From Mariniradius saccharolyticus AK6 (lineage in GTDB: Bacteria; Bacteroidota; Bacteroidia; Cytophagales; Cyclobacteriaceae), in contig NZ_AMZY02000012.1 of the NCBI RefSeq assembly GCF_000330725.2, positions 1 through 64,000 on the forward strand: DNA of 64,000 nucleotides. The letters are read 5' to 3'. The notes under the pieces were generated by a model. The model was given only the letters and a program-made list of their open reading frames with translations. It was not told the DNA's origin and did not search any database. Of the stretch, positions 44,687 through 54,400 are shown in pieces. The first letter of the stretch is position 1. Every line of letters starts with the position of its first letter. The position numbers and the translations under genes were made by a program.

Positions 44687-46068
44687 GATTCGGGTTCTTG
44701 TTGGAAAACCAAGCGAACCGTCGTCCCTTTGCCCTTCAGGCTTTCGACGGAAATAGCGATACCGAGGTGGTCGCATAACTTTTTGACAATGGAAAGCCCC
44801 AAGCCCGAACCCGGTACCTTACCAAGTTCTGGTGCGTTTTCCCTAAAAAATGGGCTGAAAACCTGGGACAAAGACTGCTCCTCTATCCCAATGCCCTTGT
44901 CCTTCACCTCCAAAATCACCGAGGATTGCTGCTTCCTGATTTCCACCAATACCGGCGTCTCGGCCAACGAAAACTTCACGGCATTGCGGATGAGGTTGTT
45001 CAGGATGATAAAAATGGATTTCTCGTTGGAATTAACATAGATTGGGCCCTCCGGTTGGCAATCAACCATGATTTGCCTTTGCTGGCTCTTGGATATGAGT
45101 TCGGCGACTTCGGCAGCGATGCTCCCGATCTCAATTTCATGGATATCCCATTTGTCTCTTTGGAACCGCGCCAAGTCCAAAAGCTGGTCAATGATCCCAT
45201 CCAGTTTTTCGATTTCCTGCAGTCCGGATTTTATTTTGGAAACATATTCCTCCGGATCCCTAGGCTTCCGAATCAGCACTTCAAAGTTTCCTTTGAGTAT
45301 CGAAATGGGCGTTCGGAGTTCGTGGGAAGCATCAGAGGTAAATTGACGCTCGCGGTTCATGGCATCTTCCAAGCGCTCCAAAAGCTCGTTGATGGCGACT
45401 GCAAGGGCTTTGATTTCGTCATTCTTAACCGGCAGGGGAATCCGATCGTTGAGGTTGTTCTGCGAAATCATTCTTGCCCGCTTCGTGATTTTGTCGACCG
45501 GTTCGATACTTTTCCCAGCCAAAAACCGCATCGCCAAAAATAGTGACAACAATATCAGCGGATACAGGAGGAGAAGAATCGTCCTGAGATTGTCCAACAG
45601 GTTTCTGGATTCCTCAAATGAAGTCGCTACCAAAAGATACCCCTCGATCCTATCACCATTACGAAGCGTAGTCTGCAGCTGCCTTAGTTCTTGGTTGCCC
45701 AAAAATTGGAAGTATCCGACGGCTGGATTTTCGTAATCCGGCCTGAAGCTGAGCCTGAGGTTTCCGAGATTTGGCGATCGATCGATTTGCCGGCCTGCGG
45801 CATCCACTATCTCAATGAAAATCGGGTGAAATTGGACTTCCTGATGCTCCTCTTCCTCCCACTCCCCACTGTGGGAAAAAGCAAGCACTCCATTCTTGAG
45901 TGTGATTTGGGCTTCATGTTTCTTTGATTCCCGCACCAAATCCTCGTCAATATTCCTGATAAGGGTCCATTCGGCAACCTTATAAATGATCAAAAAAGCT
46001 GCCAGTACCACAAGGGCCGAGGTCCCGGTCAGCTGCAGCGAAAGTCTGATTTTGTAGGGAAGTGTCAT
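44683..46068 (-). CDS. Sensor histidine kinase with acidic periplasmic loop
   Basis: 461 residues. TM1 13-33, periplasmic loop 34-161, TM2 162-182, HAMP (about 184-236), HisKA with His249 (DASHELRTP), HATPase_c with NNLIRNAVKFS, VKDKGIGIEE and GSGLGLSIVKK. The loop holds an acidic/His cluster (HSGEWEEEEHQEVQFH, 66-81) with several ExxE patterns, like the metal-binding ExxE of PmrB; metal sensing is inferred. Start ATG overlaps the response-regulator stop by four bases, so the pair is translationally coupled. Confidence 0.9.
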   Translation of the reverse strand: MTLPYKIRLSLQLTGTSALVVLAAFLIIYKVAEWTLIRNIDEDLVRESKKHEAQITLKNGVLAFSHSGEWEEEEHQEVQFHPIFIEIVDAAGRQIDRSPNLGNLRLSFRPDYENPAVGYFQFLGNQELRQLQTTLRNGDRIEGYLLVATSFEESRNLLDNLRTILLLLYPLILLSLFLAMRFLAGKSIEPVDKITKRARMISQNNLNDRIPLPVKNDEIKALAVAINELLERLEDAMNRERQFTSDASHELRTPISILKGNFEVLIRKPRDPEEYVSKIKSGLQEIEKLDGIIDQLLDLARFQRDKWDIHEIEIGSIAAEVAELISKSQQRQIMVDCQPEGPIYVNSNEKSIFIILNNLIRNAVKFSLAETPVLVEIRKQQSSVILEVKDKGIGIEEQSLSQVFSPFFRENAPELGKVPGSGLGLSIVKKLCDHLGIAISVESLKGKGTTVRLVFQQEPES

Positions 46069-46733
46069 ATTTCCTGTGCCATATAGCCGACACCCCTTAT
46101 GGCCTGTAGATAGTTGTCTTCTTTGGTAAGTCCGAGCTTCTTGCGGATGGAATTGATAAACACATCGATGACTCCCGAATCATACCCAAAATGAATATCC
46201 CAGACGCTCTCTATAATCCGGCTTCTGCGGCATACCTTTCCCTTGTTGCGTATGAGGTATTCCAAAAGCGCAAATTCCTTTTGGGTAAGCGCAATTTCTT
46301 TCCCATCCTTTTCGACCCGATGGCTTTCCGTATACAAGGTGATCGGTCCGAGGGTGAAAACCGTGGTTTCGCCCGTTTTTGGCCTAAGTTGCACACGAAT
46401 CCGCGCCAACAGTTCCTCGAAGTGGAAAGGCTTGCGGATGTAATCATTGGCACCTTCCTGTAGGGCAAACACGATTTCATCTGTTGTGTCCTTTGCGGTC
46501 AGGAAAATCAAGGGCGTCGCCGGATATGACTTCCTAAACTCCCGCGTCACTTCGATCCCGCTTTTTCCCGGCAACATCCAATCCACCAAAATCAGGTCAT
46601 ATTCTCCGCTCAAGGCCATTTCCAAACCGTGTTTTCCATCGGCTGCCACATCGACAGAAAAAGACTCTTCCTCCAAGCCCTGCTTCAGAAAACCCGAAAT
46701 TCCTGGTTCGTCCTCTATGACCAATATCCTCAT
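46065..46733 (-). CDS. OmpR-family response regulator
   Basis: 222 residues. Receiver domain with Asp8/Asp51 (LVDWMLPGKSG), Thr79 and Lys101 (RKPF); C-terminal winged helix with EFALLEYLIRNKGKVCRR and the recognition region VIDVFINSIRKKLG ending IRGVGYM. It most resembles the CusR/PmrA branch. The gene starts 64 bases after the glycosyltransferase fusion gene on the same strand, without its own clear promoter, so it may be transcribed with the two upstream genes, as PmrA is with PmrC. Probable binding sites: 44660-44686 and 49822-49848. Confidence 0.92.
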   Translation of the reverse strand: MRILVIEDEPGISGFLKQGLEEESFSVDVAADGKHGLEMALSGEYDLILVDWMLPGKSGIEVTREFRKSYPATPLIFLTAKDTTDEIVFALQEGANDYIRKPFHFEELLARIRVQLRPKTGETTVFTLGPITLYTESHRVEKDGKEIALTQKEFALLEYLIRNKGKVCRRSRIIESVWDIHFGYDSGVIDVFINSIRKKLGLTKEDNYLQAIRGVGYMAQEI

Positions 46734-46797
46734 CGCTTGAGATTTATTTCATTGTGAATAAAGCAAATCCATTCTATTCCCCACCTCAAATTCCTTC

Positions 46798-49044
46798 TCA
46801 ATAATACAACACCCATCCGTCAATCTGCTTTTGATTCAAAAATACACGCTTTACCCTTGCTTCCAAGGTATCGCCCAGCTTCGACTTCTTTACTACCAGC
46901 ACAGACCTCGCAGGAACATGTTCTTCCAACCAATCGGGATGTTCGCGGAGATTGATGAGATTTTCCCTCCAACGGTCATCTTTTTGAAATTGTGTCTCGC
47001 GGTTGAGGTCATCAGACCCATCGTAGAGGGAAATGATGTTCTTATCGGTCGCAAATGACAGCGAAGGCAAACGGCTGTCATAGACCAATACATTCTCGGT
47101 ACTTCCTAAGTCGTTTTGCAGGAACATGGCCAGATTTCTTTGATCGTTGACCAAGCTTGGATTGGCACCCAGAAAATAGGTCGAAGCCGCCGTAATGCCT
47201 CCCATAAATACAACAGCAGACCATAATGCCCGCTCAGAATCAGGGATACGAATAATCCAAAGTGAAACCAAGACAGTAGCCATGCTGATCAAAATAAAGA
47301 AAAACTTGTAATTCAAGACAATCCTTGTATCAAACCAGGGCATAGCCACCAATGCCAAAACAATCAGAAGCTGAAAGACCGATTGGATAAGGCCCCACGA
47401 TTTTTGTCGCGCAGGGGACATCTTCTCCCAAACCAAGGCTGCGGCCATTGCAATCCCCGGATAAATCGGGAGAACGTAAAGGGCTAGTTTTGATTGACTC
47501 AAAGAAAAAAAGAATAAAGGGAAAACGATCCACGCCAAAAGCATCCAATAGGGTGACTTGATTTCAATTTCTTTGAATTTCAGAAAAGCAACAATTATCC
47601 AGGGAAATGCCGTCACCAGGACCATTGGTAAATAAAACCAAAAAGGCTGACTTCGGCTAAAGGCGTTAGTCGAGAATCGGTCAACCGTATGTTTCAAAAC
47701 AAAGTAGTCCAAAAACTGCCTGTTTTCTACATACAGAAATACAAACCATCCCAAGCCAACAAAAAGAAACAAGGCGATTCCAAGCAAATGAATCAACGTT
47801 TTCCCGAAAGAGATTTTGAGGAAAAAACCTTGGAATGCCAAGACCACGACAGGCGCGATCAAAACAACCGGCCCCTTGGTAAGAAAGCCCAGTCCCAAAA
47901 AAAGATAAAATAGCAAAAGGTGGAAATTCTTGTAATTCTTGAGATACAAAAACCAAAACAGCAGCGCAGCCAACACAAAAGTAACCAAGTAGATATCTGT
48001 CGTAAGTGCACGTCCGGCTGCAATCACCAAAACAAAGGAAGAATAAAGCAGCGCAGCCCGCCAAGCAACGGTGCTACCCTCAAGCAGGATTTTTGAAATG
48101 CTGAAGACGATCCAGACTTGAATCAAGATGGCTATTTGAAGAAAAAACCGGGCCGACCAAGGCGAAACGCCGAAGAGTTGGTATGCCACCGCAGTAATCC
48201 AGTAGGTCACCGGAGGTTTATGGTAGTGGTAAATCCCCATCAGTGTAGGATGGATATAATCGCCGGAGACTAGCATTTCCTTCGAAATCTGCGCATATCG
48301 CGCCTCGCTGCTTTCGGTCACTCCCCAGTTTCCAAGATTGAAAAACAGGACCAAGGAGAGGAAAAACAGGAGGGCGAAAATCGGAAGATTGGCATTCCAC
48401 TTGGCCAGGGAGATCAAGGGTTTACCCTGGGAACGATAGTGGATTTGAAGGTTTCGGAAATACACCAACAGCCCAAAAGCCTGACCGATAAACAAAACAG
48501 CGTCTTTTCTAAATACGGCATAAACCGAAATCATCAAAGCACCAACGATACTGATGTACCAGAACGAAGTTGGGAACGCTGATTCGCGATTTTGCTCGGA
48601 ATGAATCCATTGGATGACAAATCTGGAGGTAAATATGACTTGGCCGAATGTTCCCCAAGTCAACAAAAGGGAATCGATTTCGGGATTGGCGAGGAAATTT
48701 TCCCAATTGAAATCCAGTCCAAAAACCAAAAAAAGCAGAAATACCGAAGGTAATACCCAAGCTGAAAATCGAACAAACTTGGGCAGTAGATCCCATTTTC
48801 CCTGAATGACCAAGTTTCGGATATAAATCAGATAGCCAATCAGCTGGCCTCCCACGATCACAATGTCGTTTCTTACAAAGCCATAAACGATCAACAGAAA
48901 CGAAGCAAGGAGGCTTAGCTGCCAAAAAAGCGTGGGTGCGGTCACCTTTTTGATCCGATCCGACTCAAACATCTGGATGATGAACCTCCCGGCAAAGAGC
49001 CCTTGGGCTACCAGTCCGAGCGCGAGGACAAAATAGTTACTCAT
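46798..49044 (-). CDS. Fusion of two LAB_N domains with an ArnT-like (GT83) glycosyltransferase
   Basis: 748 residues. Two lipid-A-biosynthesis N-terminal (LAB_N, three-TM) domains at about 4-80 and 128-203; each has a GRFIIQ/SRFVIQW-like stretch, a central FW and a closing GY/GL..YxRN. Residues ~215-610 are a polytopic PMT/ArnT-like transferase with TESSEARYAQISKEML (Glu248) and HKPPVTYWIT; the end is a soluble periplasmic domain. ArnT-type enzymes move a sugar from undecaprenyl phosphate to lipid A or another acceptor on the outer face of the inner membrane. The tandem LAB_N part could flip or position the lipid-linked sugar (inference). Overlaps the GT2 gene by 8 bases. Confidence 0.85.
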   Translation of the reverse strand: MSNYFVLALGLVAQGLFAGRFIIQMFESDRIKKVTAPTLFWQLSLLASFLLIVYGFVRNDIVIVGGQLIGYLIYIRNLVIQGKWDLLPKFVRFSAWVLPSVFLLFLVFGLDFNWENFLANPEIDSLLLTWGTFGQVIFTSRFVIQWIHSEQNRESAFPTSFWYISIVGALMISVYAVFRKDAVLFIGQAFGLLVYFRNLQIHYRSQGKPLISLAKWNANLPIFALLFFLSLVLFFNLGNWGVTESSEARYAQISKEMLVSGDYIHPTLMGIYHYHKPPVTYWITAVAYQLFGVSPWSARFFLQIAILIQVWIVFSISKILLEGSTVAWRAALLYSSFVLVIAAGRALTTDIYLVTFVLAALLFWFLYLKNYKNFHLLLFYLFLGLGFLTKGPVVLIAPVVVLAFQGFFLKISFGKTLIHLLGIALFLFVGLGWFVFLYVENRQFLDYFVLKHTVDRFSTNAFSRSQPFWFYLPMVLVTAFPWIIVAFLKFKEIEIKSPYWMLLAWIVFPLFFFSLSQSKLALYVLPIYPGIAMAAALVWEKMSPARQKSWGLIQSVFQLLIVLALVAMPWFDTRIVLNYKFFFILISMATVLVSLWIIRIPDSERALWSAVVFMGGITAASTYFLGANPSLVNDQRNLAMFLQNDLGSTENVLVYDSRLPSLSFATDKNIISLYDGSDDLNRETQFQKDDRWRENLINLREHPDWLEEHVPARSVLVVKKSKLGDTLEARVKRVFLNQKQIDGWVLYY

Positions 49045-49774
49045 GTATCAGCGCCAATTGGGCGACTTTGGATTCCTTGACAGCATAATGGATACGCCTC
49101 TTTTTGAGCCGCCAAACAAGCAACATATCCAATAGCGGTTGGATCATGCGATTCCAAGCATTGAATTTGGATTTACCTTCCACCCGAGGGAAATGCTGTA
49201 CGGGGATTACTTTCACCGTACCACCATAAATCTGGGTCAAGGCTGGGAAAAACCTGTGGAAACCATTGAAGTAGGGGATTTTGAGGAAAAACTCCCTGTC
49301 GAATACCTTCAAGGGGCAGCCCGTGTCGGAAATACCATCCTTCAGGAAGAGATTTCTAAACCAATTCGCAAAGGAGGAGGACAACTTCTTTCCGTACGAA
49401 TCCTGTCTTTGCCTTCTCTCTCCCGTAACCAAATCATAAAAATACAGGAACGTCTCAAATTTGAGCAGATCCAGAGGGCTCGTCTGCAAGTCTCCGTCGA
49501 TGTAGCCAACCCACCTCGATTGAGCATGGTCAACTCCCGCCTTGATAGCAGCACTCAGTCCCCTATTCTGGAAGAAAGAAAGGTAGCCATAACAAGGATC
49601 TTCCCGACAGACTTCCCTGATGAGGTCCAAGCTGCTGTCGGTAGACCCATCATCGACAAAAAGCGTGTAGATCTGGAGATTTGATTTTTTGCGGTATTCG
49701 TCCACCTGCGCCCATACCCTCAGGATATTGGCTTCTTCGTTGAAAATCGGCACAATCAAGGTCATTGCTTCCAT
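49037..49774 (-). CDS. GT2 glycosyltransferase, ArnC/DPM1-like
   Basis: 245 residues from ATG 49774 (MEAMTLIVPIFNEE); ATG 49765 is an alternative, while the longer frame would need a TTG start inside the regulatory array. GT-A motifs: DDGSTDSS and YIDGDLQTSP, then TGERRQRQDS and DTGCPLKVF, typical of enzymes that load a sugar onto polyprenyl phosphate. Only one weak hydrophobic segment near the C-terminus. First gene of the operon; the next gene (ArnT-like fusion) overlaps it. It likely makes the undecaprenyl-phosphate sugar used by that transferase. The sugar is unknown. Confidence 0.87.
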   Translation of the reverse strand: MEAMTLIVPIFNEEANILRVWAQVDEYRKKSNLQIYTLFVDDGSTDSSLDLIREVCREDPCYGYLSFFQNRGLSAAIKAGVDHAQSRWVGYIDGDLQTSPLDLLKFETFLYFYDLVTGERRQRQDSYGKKLSSSFANWFRNLFLKDGISDTGCPLKVFDREFFLKIPYFNGFHRFFPALTQIYGGTVKVIPVQHFPRVEGKSKFNAWNRMIQPLLDMLLVWRLKKRRIHYAVKESKVAQLALIHE

Positions 49775-49803
49775 GGCTTCAAAATCAATGGGACAATACC
49801 CCA

Positions 49804-49848
49804 CAAAGGTTGGATACAACGCTTAATATTTGCTTAAGAAAACCTTAA
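49804..49848 (-). promoter_or_regulatory. PmrA-box-like array upstream of the glycosyltransferase operon
   Basis: On the plus strand CTTAAT, CTTAAG and CTTAAA begin at 49822, 49833 and 49844: three direct half-sites at exact 11-bp spacing, matching the PmrA consensus YTTAAK-N5-YTTAAK in form. On the minus strand a weak -7 candidate AACCTTTG (49804-49811) lies 10 bases downstream, and the GT2 start is 48 bases from the array. Same orientation relative to its gene as the array at 44660-44686. The rest of 49849-50313 is AT-rich with a possible Crp/Fnr site. Confidence 0.6.
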
Positions 49849-50195
49849 ATCTAGTTTAGAACCGTCGACAATATATGTATATCATAAATACCTAATTGCC
49901 TGCCTCCTTGAGCCTTGACCGCCTCTTTGAGCTGATTTTTTTTCACGAATGCCTCAGTCTAAAAAAAGCCTCCAAAATTCCTCTGGCAATATTCAACCAC
50001 AACAAGGTTAGGATTAGTTTTATTTTTACATCAAAACGAAAACTATGATTTCTGCAGTTTGGAAACCTAAGCATGTTTGTTGGCATCCAAAGTGGCATCA
50101 TACTGCGAATCAACGAATTACTTACCAGTCATTTCCTTTTTCAATACATCTAGTCATTCTTGCCCGACAAACCAGATTTCGATGCCTCTTCGAAA

Positions 50196-50240
50196 TTGAC
50201 ATAAATCAATAATATCAGCATACGAAAACAAATATTTTTT
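50196..50240 (+). promoter_or_regulatory. Possible Crp/Fnr-type promoter of the AcrAB-type operon
   Basis: TTGAC-ATAA-ATCAA (50196-50209) has nine of ten bases of the Fnr consensus TTGAT-N4-ATCAA. TATTTTTT (50233-50240), one mismatch to TAnnTTTG, follows after 23 bases. A second candidate -7 box, TAACTTTC, is at 50282-50289, 25 bases before the start codon. Confidence 0.3.
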
Positions 50241-50313
50241 ACTTTTTTCAACAAAAAACAAAATTTTTTATTTGATTTTTTTAACTTTCTGTTAGAAAAA
50301 AACACTACATACC

Positions 50314-51468
50314 ATGAAGTTAAGTTATAGGTTTCAAAGGTACAAAGCCCTTTCCTTGGCCATTGTTTTGGCTGGATGTTTCTGGTCGGCGTGTGCCAAA
50401 AAGGAGGTTGTGGAGCTTCCACCGGTTCAAGTCAATGCCGTCAAGGCCATCCAACAGGATGTTCCCATTTTTGAAGAATTCGTCGCCCAGGTTTACGGTG
50501 AGTCCGACGTGGACATTCGATCAAGGGTTGATGGCTGGGTCACATCACTTAATTTTCGCGAAGGCACTTTTGTGAAAAAGGGCACTTTGCTTTATACGAT
50601 CGATGATATCCAATATCAGACGAGTGTGGATCGGGAGAAAAGCCAAGTTGCCAGCGCACAGACCGAACTGGTGAGGGCACAAAACGAACTTTCACGTGTA
50701 CGACCCTTGGCTGAGATGAATGCGCTCAGCAAGCAGGATCTGGACAATGCTGTTGCAAGCTATGAGGCCGCTGCCTCCCGTGTACGCGCGGCAGAGGCTT
50801 CTCTCGCAAATTCTAAAATCGAACTGGGCTACACCCGCGTGTATGCGCCATTTGACGGAATCATCGGGATCTCGAATTTTCGGGTAGGAGACTATGTGAC
50901 CAGAATGGGAACCACATCGGTATTGGCAACGATTTCTAGCGTAGGGGCCGTGAGGGTGAGGTTTCAAATCAGTGAGAAGGAATACCTGCGGCTGAGTAGA
51001 CTGACTAAGGAAGAAATAGAGCAAACCCGAAAAAATGTCCACTTGGTTTTGGCGGACGGTACCGAATACGAAGGTGTTGGTGAAATAAACTTGGCCGACC
51101 GGGAAATCGATCCCAAAACGGGCACACTGACAGTAGAAGCCAGATTTCCCAATCCGACGGGTGTTTTGCGGCCGGGTCTATTTGTGAAGGCCAGAATCTT
51201 GGTGACTACGATTCCCAATGCGGTGCTAGTGCCGCAGCGGGCGGTTATCCAACAACAACATTTGTCCCAGGTGTTTACGATAAATGCCTCTGGTGGAATA
51301 CAGGCTGTTCCGGTCACCACAGGGCCAAAATCCGGTGATGGTTGGGTGATCAATTCCGGTGTGAAGGCAGGAGACTTAGTTGCGATATTGGGAACTGCGA
51401 GTTTGACACCCGACACAAAGATCACGGTCAATGAGCAGGCTTGGCCGGAAAAAGCCCCAGCAAAATAA
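50314..51468 (+). CDS. RND efflux periplasmic adaptor, AcrA/MexA-like
   Basis: 384 residues. Lipoprotein signal with lipobox LAGC (Cys22). Lipoyl half-motifs (VDIRSRVDGWVTSLNFREG and RVYAPFDGIIGISNF), helical hairpin (about 95-160), beta-barrel and membrane-proximal domain (PQRAVIQQQHLSQVFTI). Adaptor of a multidrug-type tripartite pump with the next two genes (30 and 1 bases apart). Substrates are unknown; the family exports hydrophobic drugs, dyes or bile-like compounds. Confidence 0.92.
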   Translation: MKLSYRFQRYKALSLAIVLAGCFWSACAKKEVVELPPVQVNAVKAIQQDVPIFEEFVAQVYGESDVDIRSRVDGWVTSLNFREGTFVKKGTLLYTIDDIQYQTSVDREKSQVASAQTELVRAQNELSRVRPLAEMNALSKQDLDNAVASYEAAASRVRAAEASLANSKIELGYTRVYAPFDGIIGISNFRVGDYVTRMGTTSVLATISSVGAVRVRFQISEKEYLRLSRLTKEEIEQTRKNVHLVLADGTEYEGVGEINLADREIDPKTGTLTVEARFPNPTGVLRPGLFVKARILVTTIPNAVLVPQRAVIQQQHLSQVFTINASGGIQAVPVTTGPKSGDGWVINSGVKAGDLVAILGTASLTPDTKITVNEQAWPEKAPAK

Positions 51469-51498
51469 GTTTTTCTGACAGCCTAAGACAAAGACATT

Positions 51499-54400
51499 AT
51501 GAGCGAGTTTTTCATACGCAGACCGATAGTAGCGATGGTAATCTCCATCCTATTGGTTATCATGGGATTGATCACGCTACGTGGCATTCCCATTTCAAAA
51601 TACCCTGAAATCACCCCACCGATGATTCAGGTCACCACCAACTTCACCGGAGCCAATGCAGTCAACGTGGAACAGGCCGTAGCGACGCCTATCGAGCAAC
51701 AGGTGAATGGGGTGGAAGAAATGCTTTACATGAAATCGATCAACGCCGCCGACGGTTCGTTGACATTGCAGGTATCATTTGAGGTAGGGACAGACTTGGA
51801 CAATGCCAACATGCTGACCCAAAATAGGGTTTCCCAAGCCAATGCCAAACTACCAGTCGAAGTGAAGAACTTCGGGGTGACGACCAAAAAGTCCCTGGTT
51901 TTCCCCCTGATGCTGGTGACCCTGACCTCACCCAGCAACACCTACGATTCCAAATTCCTCAATAACTACGCAAACATCAATATCGTCGACCAATTGAAAC
52001 GGATCAAAGGTGTCGGCGATGTGTTGTTGTTTGGTGGTTCGGATTACTCTATGCGGATTTGGTTGGATCCCGACCTTTTGACCCGTATGGACATGACTGT
52101 CAACGATGTGGTCGCCGCCGTTCGTAAGCAAAATGCCATTACCCCTGGTGGAAAATTCGGGGCACCTCCCGCTCCTGAGGGTGTTGAATACACCTATACG
52201 GTCACGATGCAGGAGCGCCTGGTTACCGAGGAGGAATTTGGCAATATCATCGTGAAGTCTGACGACCGCGGAGCCATCATCAGGCTGAAGGATGTTGCGA
52301 GAATCGAGTTGGGTTTGGATAACTACAATGCTGTCAGCCGCTTGAACGGTGCACCGGCATCCACCATCGTCGTGTACCAAATGCCTGGATCCAATGCCTT
52401 GGAAGTCGCAGACTTGATCCAAGCCTCGATGGAGGATTTGAAAAAGTTCTTTCCACAGGATGTCAATTATGAGGTGTCTCTCAACACGACCCGGGCGATT
52501 TCGGTAGGTATTGAGGAAATTGTCCATACGCTTTTCGAAGCTGTGATCCTTGTAATCTTGGTCGTGTTCCTATTCCTGCAAGATTGGCGCGCCACCTTGA
52601 TTCCACTCTTGACAGTACCGGTATCCTTGATCGGTACGTTCATCATCTTTCCGCTTCTTGGATTTTCGGTCAATGTACTTTCCCTTCTGGGCTTGGTTTT
52701 GGCGATCGGGCTCGTAGTGGATGATGCCATCGTGGTTGTGGAGGCTGTTATGCACCATATCGAACATGGACTTTCGCCAAAAGATGCAACGAAAAAGGCC
52801 ATGAAGGAAGTGGGCGGGCCTGTCGTCGCAATTGCTTTGATATTGGCAGCTGTATTCGTACCGGTTGCATTTGCAGGAGGAATTACCGGAAGGCTCTATC
52901 AGCAGTTCGCCATCACCATCGCTATCTCTGTCTTGTTTTCAGCTTTCAATGCCTTGACATTGAGTCCAGCCCTGGCAGCTTTGATGCTCAAGCCCAAAAA
53001 AGAATCAAAGGGATTGCTACAACGGTTTTTCAATGCTTTCAACAAGGCATTTGACAAGTTTACATTAGGCTATACAGGCGTTGCAGGAATAGTAGCCAGA
53101 AAATCCATCCGGTCCGCTATGATTATCGGAGTCGTCCTGTTTGCTACGGTGTTCTTGGGACGAGGGATCCCATCCGGATTTGTTCCCGAAGAAGATGAGG
53201 GTTACTATTTGATCAACATCCAACTTCCCGATGCTTCTTCGCTGGAGCGATCCGACCAAGTAGCCAAAAAGGTAGAAACCGTCCTGTCCGAATTTGAGGA
53301 TATCGAGTATTCTACCATGGTATTGGGATTTAGCTTGTTGACGGGGTCCTACTCTACCAATAATGCGTTCGTGTTTGTCTCCTTGAAACCATGGGAGGAA
53401 AGAAAGATGACCGCGAAGGAACTCATCCAAGCCACCAATATCGCCTTCAGAAGCAATATCACCGAAGCGACGGCAATTGCCTTTGGACCTCCACCTATAG
53501 AAGGTCTGGGAACCTCTGCCGGTTTCACGCTCCAACTTCAGGATCGATCCGGTGGCACGCCCGAATTCCTGGCGGAGCAAACCCAGCATTTTATAAGTGA
53601 GGCGAGAAAACGCCCTGAAATTGGAAACATTTTCTCCCTCTACCGCGCCAATGTGCCGCAAAAGAAAATCACGATCGACTACGACAAAGTCGAAAAGCTC
53701 GGAATTGACCTCGCCGAGGTAACGAGCACGATTTCTACCTATCTAGGAAGTGCCTATGTCAACGACTTTAACCGATTCGGCAGGCAATACAAGGTCTTTG
53801 TCCAGGCTGAGGGAGAAGACAGGCTTGATCCCTTGGATATTTCAAGGTATTACGTGAGAAGTAGAAAAGGCGAGATTATTCCGCTTTCGACATTGACATC
53901 TGTGGAAGACATCAGTGGCCCATCCTATACCAATCGATTCAACATGTACCGCGCCGCTGAAATCTCGGGCGCACCGAAAGAAGGGTACAGCTCCGGAGAC
54001 GCTTTACGTGCCTTGGAGGAAGTCGCAGCCACAATGCCAAAGGAAATCGGCTATTCGTGGAGTAACATGTCTTATCAGGAAAAGGCAGCGGAAGGAACAG
54101 GTAGTACAATGTTTTTGATGGCCTTGGTATTTGTGTTCCTGATTTTGGCAGCACAATATGAAAGCTGGAAGTTACCATTCTCTGTCTTGTTGGGTGTGCC
54201 TGCGGCGGTATTTGGGGCATTTTTGGGATTGTGGCTGGGTGGTCTATGGAGCACCAGTTATGTCAACAATGTTTTTGCCCAAATCGGCCTCGTGATGTTG
54301 ATTGGCTTGACGGCAAAAAATGCCATCCTGATCGTGGAATTTGCAAAAATGCTGTATGAGGAAGGCAAGGGCCTTTTCGAATCGGCTCTGGAAGCAGCAA

